DNA of 64,000 nt from Gremmenia infestans (lineage: Eukaryota > Ascomycota > Leotiomycetes > Helotiales > Hamatocanthoscyphaceae): assembly GCA_032629725.1 (NCBI GenBank), contig JAFEVB010000032.1, positions 992,001-1,056,000 on the forward strand, written 5' to 3'. Numbering within the stretch: the first letter of the stretch is position 1; each line of letters starts with the position of its first letter. Shown in pieces: positions 1-11,487 of the stretch. Under the pieces are notes generated by a model. It did not search any database. It worked only from the letters and a program-made list of their open reading frames with translations, and was not told the origin of the DNA. The translations under genes were made by a program, and so were the position numbers.

Positions 1-2036
1 CTATCGATGAATACTTTGCTATGGGTCGTGGCCACCAGAAGGGTGGTGTTGATGTCCCCAGTTTGGAGATGGTGAAGTGGTTCGACTCGAACTACCACTA
101 TGTCAAGCCTACCCTGCAAGACAACCAGACCTTCAAGCTCAGCGCCAACCCCAAGGCTGTTGTTGAGTTCATCGAGGCCAAGGAGGCTGGTATTATCACC
201 AGACCTGTCCTTGTTGGCCCCGTCTCTTTCCTCGCCCTCGGCAAGCCCGATCGTGACCAGACTGTCTCTCCAATCGATCTTCTCGATAAACTCCTGCCAG
301 TCTACGAAGAGCTTCTTACCAAGCTCAAGGCTGCCGGTGCTGAGACCGTCCAAATTGACGAGCCTACTCTCGTTTTCGATTTGCCTGCCAAGACCAAGGC
401 TGCATTCAAGCCAACCTATGAAAAGCTCGCTGCGCTCGGCGACAAGATCCCAAAGATCGTCTTCGCCACATACTTCGGTGACATCGTCCACAACATCGAT
501 GCTCTCCCAACAGATATTTACGCTGTTCACGTCGATTTAGTCCGAAACCCTGAGCAACTTGACACTGTTATCGGAGCTTTAGGCCCAAAGACCATTCTTT
601 CTGCTGGTGTCGTTGATGGACGTAACATCTGGAAGAACAACCTCAAGCGCTCCATTGAGATTATCGAGAAGGCCGTCCAGAAGCTCGGCAAGGACCGTGT
701 CATTGTCGCTACTTCCAGCTCTCTTCTCCACACCCCACACACTCTTGCAAGCGAGAAGAAGCTTGACCCGGAAATTGCTGATTGGTTCTCCTTCGCTGTT
801 GAAAAGGCATCAGAAGTTGCTGTCATTGCCAAGGCTGTGACTGAAGGCCCTGCTGCCGTCCGTGCTGAATTGGAGGCTAACGCCAAGTCCATCCAAGCTC
901 GTGCCACCTCTAAGCGTACCAACGACCCTAAGGTCAAGGAACGTCAATCCAAGATCACTCCAGACTTCTACAACCGAAAGTCCGAGTTCCCTATCAGAAT
1001 TGCCCAGCAACAGAAGAGCTTGGGTCTTCCTCTCTTCCCAACCACCACCATTGGCTCTTTCCCCCAAACAAAGGAGATCCGTATCCAGCGCAACAAGTTC
1101 ACCAAGGGTGAGATCACTGCTGCAGAGTACGAGAAGTTCATTGAAAAGGAGATCCAAGATGTCGTCAAGGTCCAAGAGGAGCTTGACCTTGATGTCTTTG
1201 TTCACGGTGAGCCTGAGCGTAACGACATGGTGCAATACTTTGGTGAGCGCCTTGACGGTTATGCCTTCACTACCCACGCCTGGGTCCAATCTTATGGTTC
1301 CCGATGCGTTCGTCCTCCAATCATTGTCGGTGACATTTCTCGTCCCGCACCAATGACTGTCAAGGAGTCCAAGTACGCTGTCTCCATCTCCAAGAAGCCA
1401 ATGAAGGGCATGTTAACTGGACCAATCACCTGTCTCCGATGGTCGTTCCCCCGTGACGATGTCCACCAATCTGTCCAGGCCGAGCAACTTGCTCTTGCCC
1501 TCCGTGATGAGGTTATTGACCTTGAGGCTGCTGGTGTCTTCGTCATCCAAGTCGATGAGCCAGCTCTGCGTGAGGGTCTTCCTCTCCGCTCTGGCAAGGA
1601 GCGTGAGGCTTACCTTGACTGGGCCGTCAAGTCTTTCCGTCTCTCTGTTGCCGGTGTCCAAGACTCTACCCAGATTCACTCCCACTTCTGTTACTCTGAG
1701 TTCCAAGACTTCTTCCACGCCATTGCTGCTCTTGACGCTGATGTTCTCTCCATTGAGAACAGCAAGTCGGATGCTAAGCTCCTCAAGGTCTTTGTTGATG
1801 AGGCTTACCCCCGCCACATCGGCCCTGGTGTCTACGACATCCACTCCCCTCGTGTTCCATCTGAGCAGGAGATCAAGGACAGAATCGAAGAGATGTTGGC
1901 ATACCTCAAGCCAGAGCAACTCTGGATTGATCCTGACTGTGGTCTTAAGACTCGCCAGTGGGCTGAGACCAAGGCTGCTTTGACCAACATGGTCAACGCT
2001 GCCAAGTTCTACCGCCAAAAGTATGCCTCCAAATAG
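1..2036 (+). CDS. MET6: Cobalamin-independent methionine synthase (5-methyltetrahydropteroyltriglutamate-homocysteine methyltransferase), 5' partial
   Basis: This enzyme transfers the methyl group of 5-methyltetrahydropteroyl-triglutamate to homocysteine in the cytosol, the last step of methionine synthesis. The frame is open from base 3 to the TAG at 2034-2036 with no intron, and the ATG at 21 is internal: the residues before it (IDEYFA) already belong to the conserved N-terminal barrel. About 677 residues are visible of a family length near 765, so roughly 90 N-terminal residues lie outside the window. The second barrel carries the zinc/homocysteine site: His and Cys in HSHFC (about 1674-1690), Glu in IENSKS (about 1756) and Cys in DPDCG (about 1930-1942). 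Codon use is strongly biased towards C-ending codons, as in highly expressed housekeeping genes. No defect is seen in the visible part. Confidence 0.97.
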   Translation, partial: IDEYFAMGRGHQKGGVDVPSLEMVKWFDSNYHYVKPTLQDNQTFKLSANPKAVVEFIEAKEAGIITRPVLVGPVSFLALGKPDRDQTVSPIDLLDKLLPVYEELLTKLKAAGAETVQIDEPTLVFDLPAKTKAAFKPTYEKLAALGDKIPKIVFATYFGDIVHNIDALPTDIYAVHVDLVRNPEQLDTVIGALGPKTILSAGVVDGRNIWKNNLKRSIEIIEKAVQKLGKDRVIVATSSSLLHTPHTLASEKKLDPEIADWFSFAVEKASEVAVIAKAVTEGPAAVRAELEANAKSIQARATSKRTNDPKVKERQSKITPDFYNRKSEFPIRIAQQQKSLGLPLFPTTTIGSFPQTKEIRIQRNKFTKGEITAAEYEKFIEKEIQDVVKVQEELDLDVFVHGEPERNDMVQYFGERLDGYAFTTHAWVQSYGSRCVRPPIIVGDISRPAPMTVKESKYAVSISKKPMKGMLTGPITCLRWSFPRDDVHQSVQAEQLALALRDEVIDLEAAGVFVIQVDEPALREGLPLRSGKEREAYLDWAVKSFRLSVAGVQDSTQIHSHFCYSEFQDFFHAIAALDADVLSIENSKSDAKLLKVFVDEAYPRHIGPGVYDIHSPRVPSEQEIKDRIEEMLAYLKPEQLWIDPDCGLKTRQWAETKAALTNMVNAAKFYRQKYASK

Positions 2037-2853
2037 GGGCGTTCCTAGGCACTTGCGTATTTTGACAAGGCGTTAAATTTTGGCTTGGGATAAATGATTT
2101 ATGATTTCATGCGGTGCGGTCTTTTGACCTGGAAACGATCTCAACATCGGCGTTTCTGGTCAAGGCATAAAGACAAAAGCTTCTTTGCACTAACTCGATT
2201 AGCGGTTATCTGTGGTTCAACATGCATTGGGGTGGGGTGGGGATGATCCATCAACCGGATATCTAGAGAAATGGCGTCGGATGAGCGAATGATATTTCAT
2301 GGGACTAAGAGTGTGCCATGGCAACTCTGAAAAATTGTATACCTCAAAAGAGGAAGATAAAAAGTAGTAAAATATACCCAATTCAACCGGGAACAACCCG
2401 ACTCTTCCGGTGAGTGATCTACCTTCGGCTTGACGAGCGAACTAGGGGAAGATTGCATGTTTCTAGCCAAAAATGTGAGGCGAGGTACCTTGCATGTTTG
2501 TTTACAGGGCTGGTTTCTAGCTGTTGGGATCGGGACTATCCGGTAGTCAGTGTTTACGGGATTCTCCCCGCAGCGCGTTGGCTAACTGATATAGGCGAAA
2601 GCACAACACGAATTTTTGGAACGCTAAATCATTGTTTCGATTACAGGCGCTTTTCTATTTCTCCGAGAAGTAGAGTTTTTCCGGTTCCGGCACAGTATCA
2701 CTTGCCTGCATTTAGCTGCAGCGTCGCACCTGCTATATTAGGCTTGGAATAAACAATATACTTCTACAAGGGCATTAATCTGGATGATCAGCACAACATA
2801 TTTGTGGAGCAACCGGATTAGCTATAAAGAGGCAATAACTCACCACTTATTAC
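2037..2853. other. Intergenic region between MET6 and the S53 peptidase gene
   Basis: About 0.8 kb with no convincing coding signal. It should hold the MET6 3' UTR and the peptidase promoter. A TATA-like element (CTATAAA, 2822-2828) lies about 25 bases before the first candidate ATG of the peptidase gene. A 112-codon open frame (2414-2752) has no recognisable protein features. Confidence 0.5.
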
Positions 2854-5151
2854 ATGGCTTCTATAACCATGGCGAATATGAGATTTTGTTTGCTTGCAGT
2901 TGTAGTACTCCTGGGCTGGGTTGAGGCCTTGGCCGTACCAGCTCATGTCGAGGTACACGAAAAGAGACAGAGCCTTTCCCCAAGATGGACGAAGAGAGAT
3001 CGTGTCGAGTCGCACAAGGTGCTTCAGATGCGTGTTGGACTTGCACAGTCGAACCTCGACAATGGATACGAACACCTGATGGATGTGTGAGTGCTTCTCC
3101 TCTCCTCAATGTCTCAAAACTAAACAATCCCGGCCCTCCAGTTCCAACCCCGCATCCCCGAATTTCGGAAGACACTGGAGCCCCGAGCGCGTGATCGACG
3201 CCTTCCGTCCCTCCAAACAGACAGAAGACGAAGTCAAAAAATGGCTTGTTAAGTCCGGCATCCCAGCCGAAAGAATTACGCATTCAGACAATAAAGGATG
3301 GTTCGCGTTCTTTGCCACCACTGAAGAGGCTGAAAAGTTGCTCCATACCACGTATCATGAGTACGAAGACTCAGTCACCGGAGGTATTATGCCTGCTTGC
3401 GAGGAATACCATATTCCGAAAGATATCCGCAAGCATATCGACTACGTAACTCCGGGCATCAAACTCCTTGCTCCCGTAGAATCACATGCTTCCAAGAAAC
3501 GAGACGCAGCACTAGCATCTGAAGGCCTGGCAAAGAGGAATCTTCACGGAGTGTTGAAAGTAGATAATTCACATTACACAGATCCCAATGATCTCGACAC
3601 CTGCGATGTAGCCATTACGCCCGCCTGTGTCGCAGCACTCTACAAGATTCCACTGTCCAGTTCCTCGCACCCAAACAACTCGCTTGGGATCTTCGAGTCA
3701 GAGCTGCAATTCTACACACAGCAAGATCTCGATTTGTTTTTTGATAATTATACACAGTATATCCCACAGGGAACGCGCCCCGTGCCCGCAAATATCGATG
3801 GTGGGCAGCAGAGCACCGAGGATCCGTTTCAGGCAGGCGGTGAGGCAAATCTAGATATACAGCTGGCGTACCCGATTGTGTATCCGCAGACGATTACGCT
3901 GTACCAGGTGGATGATTTTATTGTGCAGGCGAATCAGAATGATACCTATACATTTGGGTTTAATACTTTTCTTGATGCTCTGGATGGTGTAAGTTTTCTG
4001 CTTTTCTTCTAGACAGGCACCAAACCCCAAGATAAAAAGGCGACTTGATGTACTGACAATGCCTTAAGTCATACTGCTCTTTCTCAGCATATAATGAGAC
4101 TGGCAATGACCCAACACTCGACCAGGCATATCCGGATCCCGAGACTGGCGGCTGGGCAGGTAATCTTATGTGCGGAACTTACAAACCCACGAACGTCATC
4201 TCTCTCTCTTACGGAGGTCAGGAATCGGATTTGCCTATCACATATCAGAAGCGTCAGTGTCTTGAGTATATGAAGCTGGGCCTGCAAGGTGTCTCATTCT
4301 TGTTTGCAAGTGGGGATGCTGGTGTAGGCAGTAAGTTGTGCCCACTTTCTACTTCCCTATCTGTACTTTTACTTGTTTGTGGGACTTTCGAAATGTAAAA
4401 GAGTTCCGAGTTGACAAGAGTAGATTATCCAGACAATATCGACGGCCCCACCGGCTGCCTTGGCCCCAACCTAGACATATTCAACCCTACGTGGCCAGGC
4501 ACTTGTCCTTACGTTACCTCTGTTGGCGCCACAAAAGTCTACCCCGGATCCAAAGTGACCGACCCACACCCCGAATCTGCAGTCTACGATCCCGCCGGAT
4601 TTCCTTACTCTGTAAACTACTCATCCGGTGGCGGATTCTCAAACATATACCCCATTCCCGAATACCAAGCCAGCTTCGTAAAAGATTTCTTTGACAAGCA
4701 TAATCCGCCATACACGTCTTATAGCGCGTTGAGCCCCGATTTGAACATTACCGGAGCACTGCCTAACATCGGCGCGTTGGCGGGGACTAGTGGTGGAATC
4801 TACAACCGCATCGGCCGCGGCATCCCGGACGTCTCTGCAAACGGCGACAACATTGCTATGTACAACGGCGGAAACTTTACCCTCAGCGGTGGAACCTCAG
4901 CCTCGACACCCATCTTTTCCGCCGTAGTCACTCGCATCAACGAAGAGCGTTTGAATGTCGGCAAAGGCCCGATCGGCTTCCTGAATCCCAGCTTGTATGC
5001 TAATCCGGGCATGTTAAATGATATTATCAATGGGACAAACCCAGGATGTGGGACCGTGGGTTTTAGTGCTGTGGAGGGATGGGATCCAGTTACTGGCTTG
5101 GGAACGCCGAATTTCCTGAAGATGAAGGAGTATTATTTAAGCTTGCCATGA
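2854..5151 (+). CDS. Secreted sedolisin-family (S53) tripeptidyl peptidase
   Basis: This is a predicted secreted acidic serine-carboxyl peptidase that removes tripeptides from protein N-termini, made as a proenzyme. Exons by splice signals: 2854-3086, 3142-3988, 4069-4330 and 4421-5151. They sum to 2073 nt (690 aa) in frame; the last acceptor (4420) is the least certain. A signal peptide covers about residues 1-27, either from the ATG at 2854 or from the in-frame ATGs at 2869 or 2878, followed by a pro-kumamolisin domain. Catalytic Glu and Asp lie in GEANLD (3839-3856), the oxyanion Asp in ASGDAG (about 4306-4323) and the nucleophile Ser in GGTSAS (about 4889-4906). The C-terminal NDIING and GWDPVTGLGTP segments match the calcium site. 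Length is normal and no break is seen. A role in nitrogen acquisition is inference. Confidence 0.93.
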
Positions 5152-6228
5152 AGAGACTAGGAAATGGCTGGATGCTTGATGAGGGGATCGGACTATTAGT
5201 ATAATTAGTGAAGTGTACTTAATAGACTCTTGATTAAAGCTGAAGGTAGCCAACTAGGTATGTATAACTAGTATGCTTCGGAAGACGCGGGGACGCTACG
5301 GGGATTCAAACCCGGGTCACCCCCACCCCCACACCGCCTCCCGCATTATTCATATATTACTTAACGTTTATAAACGCTATTTATAGGTAAGATTAGAATA
5401 TGACTATTGTTCTATCTATCATCTATCTTGTATATCTAAGCATCCAGGCTCTATGTGATATGAATTATGTTTTATTATATCACTACCTTTTTTATTTATA
5501 AAGCTACCACTATATCTTACCTTCATCGATCTATTGCTACATCTAACCCGAGCAACCTTTATGTAAATCATAAAGAACACCGGAATGTATAAATAGCTTC
5601 TCTTTAGAAATTTATAGAGTAAATCTCTTTATTTATATCTTCTATATAATTATTTTTAAGTATCTATATATTTTCTAGGTTCTCTATATATATTATATTT
5701 CTTTTACGTATATTTCTTTTACGCGCACGCGCCTACTTACACTGGTTCAACTATAACCCCCTCTTCTTCGCCGCTTGAAAACGGGCGTTGCATATCCCGC
5801 CTGGTAGTTAGGTAGGTAGTGTCGGCGATGTTAATGTCATCCGGATGACCCCGTAGGTACATATATACTCGGCAGTATGCTGTCGTGGGAATTGGTACCC
5901 TATGTAAGACTTAATGGTCGGCGACCTGGATGAATACGTCACTGCCAGTTCGGGTGGCTGGCCACGTGCACCTCGTGATCTGGCCCCTTAATATCTGACT
6001 TTGCCTGGCATTTATTTCAGATTTACTTCTGAAAGAGTTTCTAATTCCATGCTTTCACGTATTCTGCTATCTGCTTGTACGGAGCATATTAACAATGGAA
6101 TGATTCGGAACATATTGTAGTGATACTTTTCTTCACAAACCAGACTTGTCACCAACCCAGAACTCAATCCTACAAGGAACGAAAACCTCAAACTCTGCAT
6201 TACCGCCTCACAAAACATAGATACATCA
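5152..6228. other. Intergenic region with AT-rich block (about 5340-5740)
   Basis: About 1.1 kb between the peptidase and the Zn2Cys6 regulator genes. Bases 5340-5740 are strongly AT-rich with many TATA/TTTAT runs and no open frame. This looks like a decayed repeat, possibly affected by repeat-induced point mutation. Just left of it, 5299-5316 on the minus strand resembles a pol III B box (GGGTTTGAATCC), but no tRNA fold could be completed. The remainder is presumably promoter of the regulator gene. Confidence 0.4.
5836..5849. promoter_or_regulatory. 14-bp perfect palindrome with central CCGG upstream of the Zn2Cys6 gene
   Basis: GTCATCCGGATGAC is a perfect palindrome about 380 bases before the regulator's ATG. 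Zn2Cys6 proteins often bind paired CGG/CCG triplets, and the centre contains overlapping CCG and CGG. It could be an operator, perhaps autoregulatory. This is inference from symmetry only. Confidence 0.3.
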
Positions 6229-8115
6229 ATGTCACTTCCAATAGATGTTGATCCGATCACAAATGCACCTGTACATGGTATAGATGTCGATTCGCAACAG
6301 CACGAACAGACCCCTATATCTTCTGAGGATCGAGCCAGCATCTCCACCGCATGTACGGCTTGTCGCGATAAGCATTTGAAATGTGATGGGGCCCGTCCAT
6401 GTGCTCGATGTCGGAGTGGTGGCTACTACTGCCAGTATATTAGATCTAGGAGAGGATATACAGGCTCACGTAGGTATAAACCCCAAGCCCAAAGTCCTGG
6501 CCGTAAGTTACCGCAGAACGTTGAACTACTGCTATGGCATTGCTAAGGAAGTGTACAGGTGCTTTAGTTGTGGACGCGGCTATGACTTCTGTATCCTTAG
6601 ATACTAACGATTTTGATGACTGCTCTCTAAAGGGCTCAACATATTTTAACAGTAACTACACGTTCACCACCGACAATCAAATGCAAGAATCTGGATACCG
6701 GCAACACTTACTGGAAGGATTTTTCCATTTCTTTTATCAGGCACACCCTTTCTTGGCTCCAAGAGAACACACAATGCAATTGTTTAGATCGAAGCCTATC
6801 CCACATCTAGAGACGGCAATGTGCTATATTGCATCCCAATACGTTTCCACCCGCTCGACGGCTACCTTTTCACTGGAGCTAGAGGCTTTAATAGCTAGTA
6901 CAGATATTCCAAATGATGGGTTTCTTGTCCAAGCACTCCTTCTCTTCGTTATCGGTCTAGATGGCAATAATGAACAGCTGAGAGCTTTAGAGATGCTTAC
7001 TCGAGCGCGAAAATTGGCTATACAACTTGGCATGCACCAGCATGAATTCGCCATACTGAATGGTGGGGGTCTTCCGGTTCTGGAGGAAACTTGGCGGAGA
7101 ACCTGGTGGGAATTATATACCGTCGACGGCATAATTGCAGGACTGCACCAGATCGGCTCGTTTCACCTTTTTGACGTCGTAGCAAACGTATCATTGCCAT
7201 GTGAGGAGGACCATTTTAGATCCGGGGTCAGTTATCTTCGTCATCTTAGTTGCGAGGCGAAACTAATGTTTATAGCCTATCTCCATATCACATACAATTG
7301 ACCAATTCGACGAGCTTTTATTCAGCGACGAAGGACCAGAATGGTCCTCGTATACATATAGGATTCTTGCAATTCGAAATCTTGGCCGTATCTTACAGCA
7401 CAAAAATGCTGCGTTTCTTGATAATGCGCTTTTGGGAAGATTAGACAATCACCTTGTGAATTGGATGTTGCACCTCCCCAACTCAAAGAAGGAATACTTT
7501 GACTCGACTGGTCATGTCGATGAGTTGCTTTTCCAAGCCCATATGATCACGAATGTGTAGGTAGGCCTACTGTGAAGTTTTAACCAAGCTGATGTGTACT
7601 CTTATTTTAGAAGCTCGATATTACTCCACCGGCAGTACTCTCATTTCCACGACTTTGCCTCTCAACATATCGCATCATGTGCACCCTATCCCCAAGGAGC
7701 TCCCGGATGGCAAGCGCGGAGAATGCACGGCGCGAAAACTATACAGTCTGCTCTGGATATTACCAAACTCGTCACCTTACCTACACCTCTAGTCAAACAC
7801 ACCCCTTTCCTCACTTGTGCTATCGCACTCGCCTCGATTGTCCATCTCGCGTGCTGGTCAGCCTCCACTCTCATTAGTGATGATGATGACCTGAAGGGAC
7901 AGGTTCGCTTGGGTATAGGTGGTCTGAAAGCTATGGCCGAGATATGGCCATCGGCGCAAAGAATTCTTGAGCAAGTGACTAGAGTTGCTCAGGAGAGTTT
8001 CTTGAGGCGCAAATCTACGTTGAATTCCCTGCTTTGGAACGGCCTTGAAGACGGAGAAATAGCGGGGAATTTTGTTAGCGAGGAGACTATCAATAACGCT
8101 TTTCAGCCCTTGTAA
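6229..8115 (+). CDS. Zn2Cys6 fungal transcription factor
   Basis: A binuclear zinc cluster regulator of 575 aa, expected to act in the nucleus. Exons by splice signals: 6229-6502, 6559-7226, 7276-7556 and 7611-8115; phases agree and the total is 1728 nt. The DNA-binding cluster has Cys42, 45, 52, 58, 61 and 68 (C-X2-C-X6-C-X5-C-X2-C-X6-C) followed by an Arg-rich linker. The middle region holds the fungal_trans-type pattern, with the EETWRRTWWELY segment, SLPCEEDHF, and after the second intron a TIDQFDELLF segment and YRILAIRNLGRIL. Its neighbour downstream on the same strand is an ABCG transporter gene, a common regulator/efflux pairing, so control of that gene is possible but unproven. The gene is intact; its target and ligand are unknown. 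Confidence 0.9.
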
Positions 8116-8592
8116 CGATATTATCTTCATCGTAAATCATCTATGAAGTGGCAATATTTCTTCTACTTTTAGCGACATGTGCCGGATGTGACTTGATTTG
8201 CGACTAGGAAGTGTGTTGTTGGCGAAGCAGATTAAGTGAGTTTAAATAAGTGATTAACGAGAAAATAACGACACAGTTCCGTGTTTCCCCAGAACATGAA
8301 ACATTGGCTATTATACACATATATCTGTATTTATCGGGGGAGCTGGTGATAGGGGTGGAAATAGAAGGCGCGCGTTCTGCCCTTGCTTTTAACATCCCAC
8401 CAGGATCTGTCTTACATCAGCCTCCCTGGTTTACTGTAAAGATAGAGAATGACGCTAGATCGCAGCATCGCCGAATTAAGAGACCAATCCCAATTCTCAG
8501 GAATCCACTCATCATCCCCAATGCCGTGGATTAGAGTTTAGCATAATGGGGCATACCCGTTCCGCGTTTCGATGGTCGCCGAGTCGTACCCA

Positions 8593-8608
8593 TTTCATAG
8601 CTATGAAA
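8593..8608. promoter_or_regulatory. 16-bp perfect palindrome in the ABCG upstream region
   Basis: TTTCATAGCTATGAAA is perfectly symmetric and lies about 460 bases before the ABCG ATG. It could be a dimer-binding operator. Only symmetry and position support it. Confidence 0.3.
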
Positions 8609-8690
8609 AGTATGCACTACCCCCCGTATTACTCTAGCATGGAATATATCATCGCCGAATGGTTGACGCTACCTACTCAGTACATGCAGT

Positions 8691-8707
8691 AGTGTTAGTC
8701 TAACACT
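8691..8707. promoter_or_regulatory. 17-bp inverted repeat (8+1+8) in the ABCG upstream region
   Basis: AGTGTTAG-T-CTAACACT is a perfect inverted repeat with one spacer base, about 360 bases before the ABCG ATG and 82 bases after the preceding palindrome. It could be a regulatory protein site. Only symmetry and position support it. Confidence 0.3.
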
Positions 8708-9066
8708 CAGGGTGCTAAATTATAGGCTTCATCAAACCTTTAATAGATTTTGTCAGCTGAAACCAGTTCTTTGATACATACTTGGTATTTGTGCGGCTGT
8801 AAACGAAGAAAGAGCGAAAGGTTGACAGGTAGTATTCTCGCGGTCGTAATCTCCTCATTCGCCGACTCTAAGCCTTCAAAACAGAGCTAGGATAAACTGC
8901 AAAATCTGCGGCGAGCGAAGAAGGAAGGATCGACTATTATACCAGATTTCATGCAAATATAAGATGAGGTTTAACCATCCTTCTTGCTTGCTTAAACAGT
9001 GCATGTTACTATTGCTTTTCATGTCAACATATCAACTGTGACAAGGAAGGTTTCTGCAGCCTCAGC

Positions 9067-11108
9067 ATGAGTATTCAGTCTTCCGCCACCGATGGACCTC
9101 GAGATGTACAATCTGACTACGCAGAAGATATTGAGATGAATGCTCTTCCCAGTGTGCATTTGGTTAACGATATTGTCAAGACATTCGGATGGAAGGCCAT
9201 GAATGTCACCGTCAAGGACCGCATGACCAAAGCACCGATATCCATTCTCACCGACGCAAATGGGGTTGTAAGAGCAGGCGAAATGATCGCCATCATGGGG
9301 CCTTCTGGCTCAGGAAAGACAACTCTTCTGAACACGCTAGCACACAGAGCAGCCGCCGCTGGAGCTTCCATCCATGGAGACATTCTCACCAACGGCCAAG
9401 TCGTTAATTGGCAGACTCTTCGACACCTTTCAGCCTATGTTGAGCAGGAAGATGCTCTGATAGGTAGTTTGACAGTTCGTGAAACTTTGAATTTCGCAGC
9501 CAGCCTCGCACTCCCCGGGTAAGATGCCTCCAGATTGTCATTGTGTCAGGCTAACTCCATTGTAGCTCAATCTCAAAGAAGGAACGCCGAAGACCTTCTT
9601 GGAAGTTTTGGAATGAATGCTCAAGCAAATACCATTGTCGGCACACCGATCAAAATGGGGCTCAGCGGTGGCCAAAAGAAACGACTAGGCGTTGCCAGTA
9701 GGCTCGTCACTAATCCAAAGATCCTCTTTCTCGACGAGCCCACAAGCGGCTTAGACTCGGCACTCAGTTTCGAAGTTATGAATTATATCAAGCAGATTGG
9801 AAGGAGAAACAATGTGAGCTGCCCACCACTCGCTATAAGACCGCACCAGATAAACCGTACTGATATACTGCAAGTTGATTGTTATTGCATCCATCCACCA
9901 GCCGTCAACTTCAACATACAAACTTTTCGACAAGCTTTGCTTACTATCTTCGGGTAAGACCTGTTACTTCGGACCTCCCATGGAAGCGCGGAATTATTTC
10001 GGCGCACTGGGATATGAAATGCCTCTCGAAATCAACCCTGCAGAGTTTCTTCTCGATCTAATCAACACTGATTTAGTTCGGGAAGGAGATAACTCAAAAG
10101 TACGGATGGCGCACCTTCACGAAGCATGGACGAGCTCCAACGAAGCTCTCGCCATCAAATCCGACCTCGAGACTGCTGTGATAGAGGCCAATAACCCCGA
10201 GAAAGCTGGGCCCGATATATCTAGGATCAAGGTTGAACAGCAAAACCCCTTTGTGGTTCCCCTGGTTCTTCTTCACCGGTCTTGGATAAAGTCATATCGC
10301 GATGTAGTAGCCTATGGCATACGCATTGTTATGTACCTCGGCCTTGCCATCCTTATGGGCACTGTCTTCCTCCGCTTGAACACAAGCCAGAACAACATCC
10401 AACCGTTCATCAATGCTATTTTCTTTGGATCTGCATTCATGTCTTTCATGGCCGTTGCTTATGTTCCTGCGTTCCTAGAAGACCGTGCAACGTTCGCGAA
10501 AGAGCGTGCAAATGGTCTTTGTGGCCCGCTAGCATTCACGATCTCCAACTTCATTATTGGCCTCCCCTACTTATTTCTAATTGCCCTCCTATTCTCCGTC
10601 GTTGAATACTGGCTCAGCAACTTCCGACCTAACGCCAATGCATTTTTCATCTGGGTTCTCTGGCTATTTCTCGATGTTGTCGCCGGAGAGTCTCTCATCG
10701 TACTCGTCAGCTCCATCTTCCCAGTATTCGTCGTTGCACTTGCCGTTGCAGCGTTCGCCAACGGGCTTTGGATGTGCGTTGATGGCTTCCTCGTGCCTCT
10801 GACCACGCTGAATGTTTTTCTGGAAATACGTCTTCCATTACATCAACTATCAAGCCTACGTTTTTCAGGGCATGATGGTCAACGAGTTCGAGAGGAGAGA
10901 CTTTGATTGTGCTGGCAGTGCTGCGGCTGGGTACAGCTGTATGTATCAGAGTGACCTGACATCCGTAGGCAAGATCCGGGGCACAACAATTTTGGCACAG
11001 TTCGGGTATCGTACTGGCCTACAAGGAGAGTGTCTTGGGATTATGATTGGGATTATTGCTGGCTACAGGCTCTTGGGATGGTTGGTTCTGGTGATTAAAA
11101 AGACCTGA
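9067..11108 (+). pseudogene. ABCG (White/BCRP-type) half-transporter with two frame disruptions
   Basis: An ABC half-transporter with the order nucleotide-binding domain then membrane domain; ABCG half-transporters dimerize to export lipophilic compounds. Exon 1 (9067-9518) has Walker A GPSGSGKTT with Lys84. The second part has LSGGQKKR, Walker B ILFLDEPTSGLDS and the H-loop region SIHQPS. Exon 3 starts at 9875 and encodes about six membrane helices. Two problems are visible. After the expected acceptor at 9565 the bases read SISKKER in a frame that does not continue into AEDLLGSF; only a cryptic acceptor at 9578 restores the frame, at the cost of that loop. At 10815-10819 a run of five T throws the frame from VPLTTLNVF to FWKYVF; one T fewer would be continuous. 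No intron can explain the second shift. It is either a young pseudogene or an indel error in the assembly. Confidence 0.75.
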
Positions 11109-11487
11109 GGATTCTAGAATACACGCCCTTTTTTGCTTTCCTTATATATAGTCTTTCTTATAGTATAAATAGGGAGCGATAATTGCATATTACTTTATGA
11201 GACCAAGCGATTTTATCAAAGAGGGAGATATATGTGAAACCTATTCTCTGAGATGGAGACAAAGTGACTGAGAGATATAGCCATGGACCTAGTGGTATTA
11301 TTCGACGAATAAAACATCATTAAAAAACTCCAAATTCATACAATCGCCGTAGAAGTGGTAAATAGTCCCCGCTAGAAAATTGATACAACTAAGCATTTAA
11401 AGAGAAACAATGGGGACAAACTAGGAGCGGAGACATGATTTTATCCAACGTAGTATTACTTGATTATTTAAGCTAACTTTCTATCGC
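11109..11487. other. Shared 3' region of the convergent ABCG and MFS genes
   Basis: AT-rich 379-base spacer between two converging genes. It presumably holds both 3' UTRs. No gene or clear repeat is seen. Confidence 0.5.

Larger units (their letters stand above)
8116..9066. other. Intergenic region between the regulator and ABCG genes
   Basis: About 0.95 kb with no convincing gene. A 94-codon frame at 8250-8534 has no recognisable features. The right half holds two perfect palindromes, listed separately, and should contain the promoter of the ABCG gene. Confidence 0.5.

Noticed and set aside
2414..2752. 112-codon open frame as a gene
   Set aside because: No recognisable protein features and it lies in promoter/3' UTR territory.
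5281..5320. tRNA gene on the minus strand
   Set aside because: Only a B-box-like string is present; no acceptor stem, anticodon arm or A box could be paired.
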